From contig CP159918.1 in assembly GCA_040616305.1 (NCBI GenBank), positions 2,108,001 to 2,172,000 of the forward strand: a stretch of DNA of 64,000 nucleotides. Reading direction: 5' to 3'. The translations under genes and the position numbers were made by a program. Below the pieces are notes generated by a model that was not told the DNA's origin, ran no database searches, and saw only the letters and a list, made by a program, of their open reading frames with translations. The stretch is from UBA1876 sp003446665. GTDB taxonomy: Bacteria > Synergistota > Synergistia > Synergistales > Thermovirgaceae. Each line of letters opens with the position of its first letter. The stretch's first letter is position 1. This document shows positions 61,350 through 64,000 of the stretch, in pieces.

Positions 61350-62294
61350 TTATCCCCCAAGGTCCATGGGGTCGTAGAAATGGGCTTCAAAGCTCAACGG
61401 GTCAGGGATCATGTCGATGATCCAGGAAGCCGCCATCTGCTTGAACTCGTTATAGTGGCCCCAGACCTCGCCGGTGACCGTCTGGTTGCGGACCTCGGCG
61501 ACCCACTCGCAGCGTTCCGTCCGGGAGCCGCCGCCGTAACGGATTTCCAGCGTCGCGATCCCCTTCCATCTGTAGGTGGCCGGGAAAACCGTGAACGTCT
61601 TTCCGGGGTCGCGCACGTCTGGTGTACCGGGATCGAGGGTGATGAAATAATCGACCCATCCGCCGGAGCCGTCGAGGAGCTTGATGTACCCAGTCCCCCG
61701 ACATTGGGGCGTGCCATGGTCATCCAGACCCAGTACAAGGGAAATGGTCTTGTCACGGTAGGAGACGCCGGTTTCGCCCTTGAAAACTCCCGTGGCTGCG
61801 ATGTTGCCGGTGGTTTTATCAACGGTTGAGGGCACTTCGGCCTTTTCCCTGGCCTGCCCGGCTTCCTCCCTCCGCTTCAGGGCCGCGCGAAGCTGGCTTC
61901 CGTCCCCTGTGGAGATCCAGACTTTGGCCGCCTCAAGTCTTTCGATGACACCCCTGTAATAGGCACGTTCCGATTCGGTACCGGATTCCATGGCCCGTTC
62001 CTGGTTTTCATAAGCCCGCAAGCGCTCCTTTTCGAAATAGGCTATGGCCGCCCCCTTGGCCAGCCCTGGTGACGCCATGGCGAAACTTGAAAGTCCGCCG
62101 TCCGGAAGCTGGTAACTGACGGATCCTACGGTAATGTCCATGAAGACATCCCGCAGACTGTACTCGCCCAATCCCGGGATGGTGACCTTCTGGTCCACCA
62201 CCGACTCCAGCGGCCCGGCGTCGCCAGGTACGACGGGCACAAACCACGCGGCAGCGAAAAGCGCCACCGCCACTACCGCATAACCTCTCCTCAT
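61350..62294 (-). CDS. Exported protein of unknown function sharing an N-terminal domain with the upstream Sel1 protein
   Basis: 314 residues. Signal peptide, then AGPLESVVDQKVTIPGLGEY, VFMDITVGSV, SPGLAKGAAIAYFEKERL and YYRGVIERLEAAKVWI. This first 120-residue region lines up with that of the protein encoded at 62384-63397. The C-terminal 170 residues are beta-rich (VFKGETGVSYRDKTISLVLG, YGGGSRTERCEWVAEVRN) with no known motif. The ATG at 62294 has GAGAGGG nine bases upstream. Confidence 0.65.
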   Translation of the reverse strand: MRRGYAVVAVALFAAAWFVPVVPGDAGPLESVVDQKVTIPGLGEYSLRDVFMDITVGSVSYQLPDGGLSSFAMASPGLAKGAAIAYFEKERLRAYENQERAMESGTESERAYYRGVIERLEAAKVWISTGDGSQLRAALKRREEAGQAREKAEVPSTVDKTTGNIAATGVFKGETGVSYRDKTISLVLGLDDHGTPQCRGTGYIKLLDGSGGWVDYFITLDPGTPDVRDPGKTFTVFPATYRWKGIATLEIRYGGGSRTERCEWVAEVRNQTVTGEVWGHYNEFKQMAASWIIDMIPDPLSFEAHFYDPMDLGG

Positions 62295-62383
62295 GGTTCT
62301 CATCCCTCTCGCTCCGGGATCATCAATTCATTTGTTCATTATAGCAATTTATGAACTTATTGGGCTTAACAGGGAAGGGAGGT

Positions 62384-63397
62384 TCAATAGCCGAGTTCCG
62401 AGAGGCGTTGTCTGGCCTTGGAGTGATTCTGGGCGGCGGCTTTTTTGTACCATGAAAGGGCGGCGTGCTCGTCTTTTTTTACGCCCCAGCCGTTTTCGCA
62501 CATGAGGCCGACCATGTACTGGTCCCCGGACAAGCCGCCTTCGGCTGCCTGCCGGTACCAGTAATAGGCTTTCCTGTAGTTTGCAGGGTCCTTTTCGCCG
62601 AGATTGAAATAATGGGCGGCAAGGTTGTGCTGGCAGTCAGGCTCTCCATTGGCGGCACCGAGAAACCACAGGTTCAGGGCTTTCTCCTCGTTTCTCTCGA
62701 AGCCTTCCCCGAACCAGTACAGGCCGCCCAGGTAAAACTGCGCCTCGGCATGTCCCTGCATTGCCGCTTCCTCGAACCACCGGGCCGCCTGCCTGAGGTC
62801 TTTTGAAACGCCTTCGCCGAATTCATAACATCTGCCCGTCTCGAACTGCGCCTCGGGGTGCCCCTGCTTCGCCGCCTTCTCAAACCAGTGGAAGGCCTTT
62901 TCCAGGTCCCTTTCTGCACCTTGACCGGTCTTGTACTTCCACCCGAGACGGTAATGCACCTCTCCCGGGGCGGGACCGGAAGAAACTTCCGCCGGGTTGC
63001 GTTCTCCCTCTCCGACGGGAATCCGGCTTAGGGCTTTCTGGATTTGCTCGATAACGTCGCCGTAGAACCCGCGGTCCGCCTCATTATCCCTTTCCTGAGA
63101 CTGTTCATAGATGCTGCGGGCCGCCTCGAGCTGCCCTTCGAAGTACCTCGTGGCCGCTTCACCGGCCAGGGCCGGACGGGAGGGGGCAAGGCGCAGCAAG
63201 GCCTCTTCCGAAAGCCCCGAGTCAGCCATTCCCACGGCGATATCCATCAAGAATTCCCGCCAGCAGCAACTTTCGGTCTCGCCCTGAGGAATCGCATTTT
63301 CCAGAAGGATGAGCTCTTCCAGCGGCCCCGCCTGGGCCTGTTCGGTTCCAAGTGTTGCGAAGATGATCATCATCGTCAGTGCAAGCAGTTTTCTCAT
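62384..63397 (-). CDS. Exported Sel1-repeat protein with an N-terminal domain of unknown type
   Basis: 337 residues. Signal peptide (KLLALTMMIIFATLGTEQAQ), then a domain of about 120 residues (AGPLEELILLENAI, FLMDIAVGMA, RPALAGEAATRYFEGQLEAA, YGDVIEQIQKALSRI), then six Sel1 repeats (HWFEKAAKQGHPEAQFETG, LSWYKKAAAQNHSKARQRL). First gene of the three-gene cluster; GAGGAAGGA precedes the ATG. The N-terminal domain is repeated in the neighbour without the Sel1 part. Confidence 0.8.
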   Translation of the reverse strand: MRKLLALTMMIIFATLGTEQAQAGPLEELILLENAIPQGETESCCWREFLMDIAVGMADSGLSEEALLRLAPSRPALAGEAATRYFEGQLEAARSIYEQSQERDNEADRGFYGDVIEQIQKALSRIPVGEGERNPAEVSSGPAPGEVHYRLGWKYKTGQGAERDLEKAFHWFEKAAKQGHPEAQFETGRCYEFGEGVSKDLRQAARWFEEAAMQGHAEAQFYLGGLYWFGEGFERNEEKALNLWFLGAANGEPDCQHNLAAHYFNLGEKDPANYRKAYYWYRQAAEGGLSGDQYMVGLMCENGWGVKKDEHAALSWYKKAAAQNHSKARQRLSELGY

Positions 63398-63456
63398 GGG
63401 GTCCTTCCTCTCGCTGTCGGGTAAGGGTAGGTAAAATCCTGAAAACAAAGACTTGA

Positions 63457-63778
63457 ACATTCCACTTATATTTTCAAGAGCTTGCGACAGATTCTGGAGG
63501 ATTTTCAGTGAGATGATGGAGTTGTCGGATATGGTAGTCTTCGCCTCTTTTGACCATGGACCAGATAACTCTCACCAGGTGCCTGCCCGTGGCGCGGACA
63601 GCCTGGTGGTAAGTCTTTCCTTCATTTCGTTTCCTCTTGTAGCACCACCTCGACTCCTTAACCTGGGGGATATGGCGCATCGTCGCCGTCATCATGGCCA
63701 TGCGGGCACGCCGGTTCACCTGACGGGCCGTCTTCGTCCCCTGGTAGCTGCCGGAACTGTTGTCCAGCGGCGCCATGC
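63457..63778 (-). mobile_element. Truncated IS110 copy (right end and transposase C-terminus)
   Basis: The right end (ACATTCC onward) and the last 100 transposase codons match the complete element, with a few differences such as QVKESRWCYKRKRNEG for RVEESRSYYEKKRNEG. It is joined to the diverged repeat at 63433-63456 through GA, exactly as the complete copy is. It stops at about 63778, inside the codons for MAPLDNSS, where an unrelated gene begins. No left end. Confidence 0.85.
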
Positions 63779-63779
63779 C

Positions 63780-64000
63780 GTGGAGAAGGTCAAAAGGGAC
63801 ATGGTCTTTTACAGGGCTTCAGGGGGCGGTGTAACCTTTTCGGGCGGCGAGCCCACGGCGCAGCCGGCGTTTCTCCACGACCTCGCCTCCCGATGCAGGG
63901 TGCTTGGCATGGACCTGGCCATCGAGACATGCGGGCTTTTCGACTGGGAAAGGGTCCGGGAGACCATCCCGATGATGAACTTGGTCTTTTTCGACATAAA
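63780..64000 (+). pseudogene. Partial glycyl-radical-enzyme activating protein (PflA-like radical SAM)
   Basis: The open frame runs off the window edge. It contains VTFSGGEPTAQPAFLHDLAS and DLAIETCGLFDWERVRETIP then LVFFDIK, conserved central parts of PflA-type activases. The N-terminal CxxxCxxC iron-sulfur motif should precede it, but IS110 sequence takes its place, so the gene looks cut at about 63778. The 3' end is outside the window. Confidence 0.7.

Noticed and set aside
1..64000. tRNA, rRNA and CRISPR features
   Set aside because: None was recognised by eye; a covariance search would be needed to exclude a tRNA with certainty.

Overview
The window looks like a chromosome segment of an anaerobic, diderm (LpxD-type chemistry, O-antigen-like locus) bacterium. 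The best guess is a member of the Synergistota or a nearby anaerobic lineage. This rests on the mix of rubrerythrin, a glycyl-radical enzyme activase fragment, a small UGA-containing selenoprotein, YibE/F, an AEC transporter, tandem small nitroreductases, a NAD(P)-type malic enzyme and a C69 dipeptidase remnant. No rRNA, tRNA or CRISPR array was seen, so the taxonomic call is inference only.

Layout. (1) 1-1.6 kb: insertion-sequence debris (IS21-type end, IS3-type remnant) around two unknown ORFs. (2) 1.5-22.8 kb: one leftward surface-polysaccharide locus. It runs from a PglF/WbpM-type 4,6-dehydratase, a DegT aminotransferase and a PglC-type phosphoglycosyl transferase, through glycosyltransferases, WbpA and WbpB/WlbA-like UDP-GlcNAc(A) enzymes and a Wzy-like polymerase, to the dTDP-rhamnose genes rfbB-A-C-D. 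Inside it is a four-gene acyl module (LpxD-like acyltransferase, FabH-like ketosynthase, ACP, SDR reductase). A decayed IS256 element and two broken sugar genes interrupt the locus. (3) 23-38.5 kb: a nuclease, then a dense toxin-antitoxin and defence-like island: Doc, XRE-ImmA plus PemK, HigBA, MntA-HepT, two Panacea-domain proteins with a possible new toxin, SNF2 plus SWIM, MazEF, a broken second MazF and an AbiE-like pair. (4) 38.7-64 kb: housekeeping genes (rubrerythrin, epimerase, dienelactone hydrolase, PilZ, hisD, thiC under a TPP riboswitch, nitroreductases, malic enzyme, transporter, pseudo-protease, YibE/F, alkaline phosphatase, selenoprotein, PP2C phosphatase, methyltransferase, Sel1-repeat proteins). 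These are mixed with many truncated genes.

The most striking connected story is a pair of interacting mobile systems. A REP-associated tyrosine transposase (RAYT) gene at 59 kb is flanked by inverted copies of a 27-bp repeat. That repeat is scattered over 36-60 kb, nearly always just beyond a stop codon, and occurs twice as an almost identical 105-bp inverted pair (REPIN-like). A complete IS110-family element (44250-45741) and a truncated second copy (63457 onward) are both inserted at the same position inside this repeat. The 248-nt non-coding left end of the complete element folds into two stem-loops. Their internal loops carry short matches to the repeat (target) and to the element's own right-end/left-end junction (donor), as expected of an IS110 bridge RNA. 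A left-end-only remnant with an altered guide lies at 31.7 kb.

Coordinates of starts were moved from the longest ORF where a ribosome-binding site clearly favours an internal start. Function calls come from motif recognition by eye; none was checked by database search.
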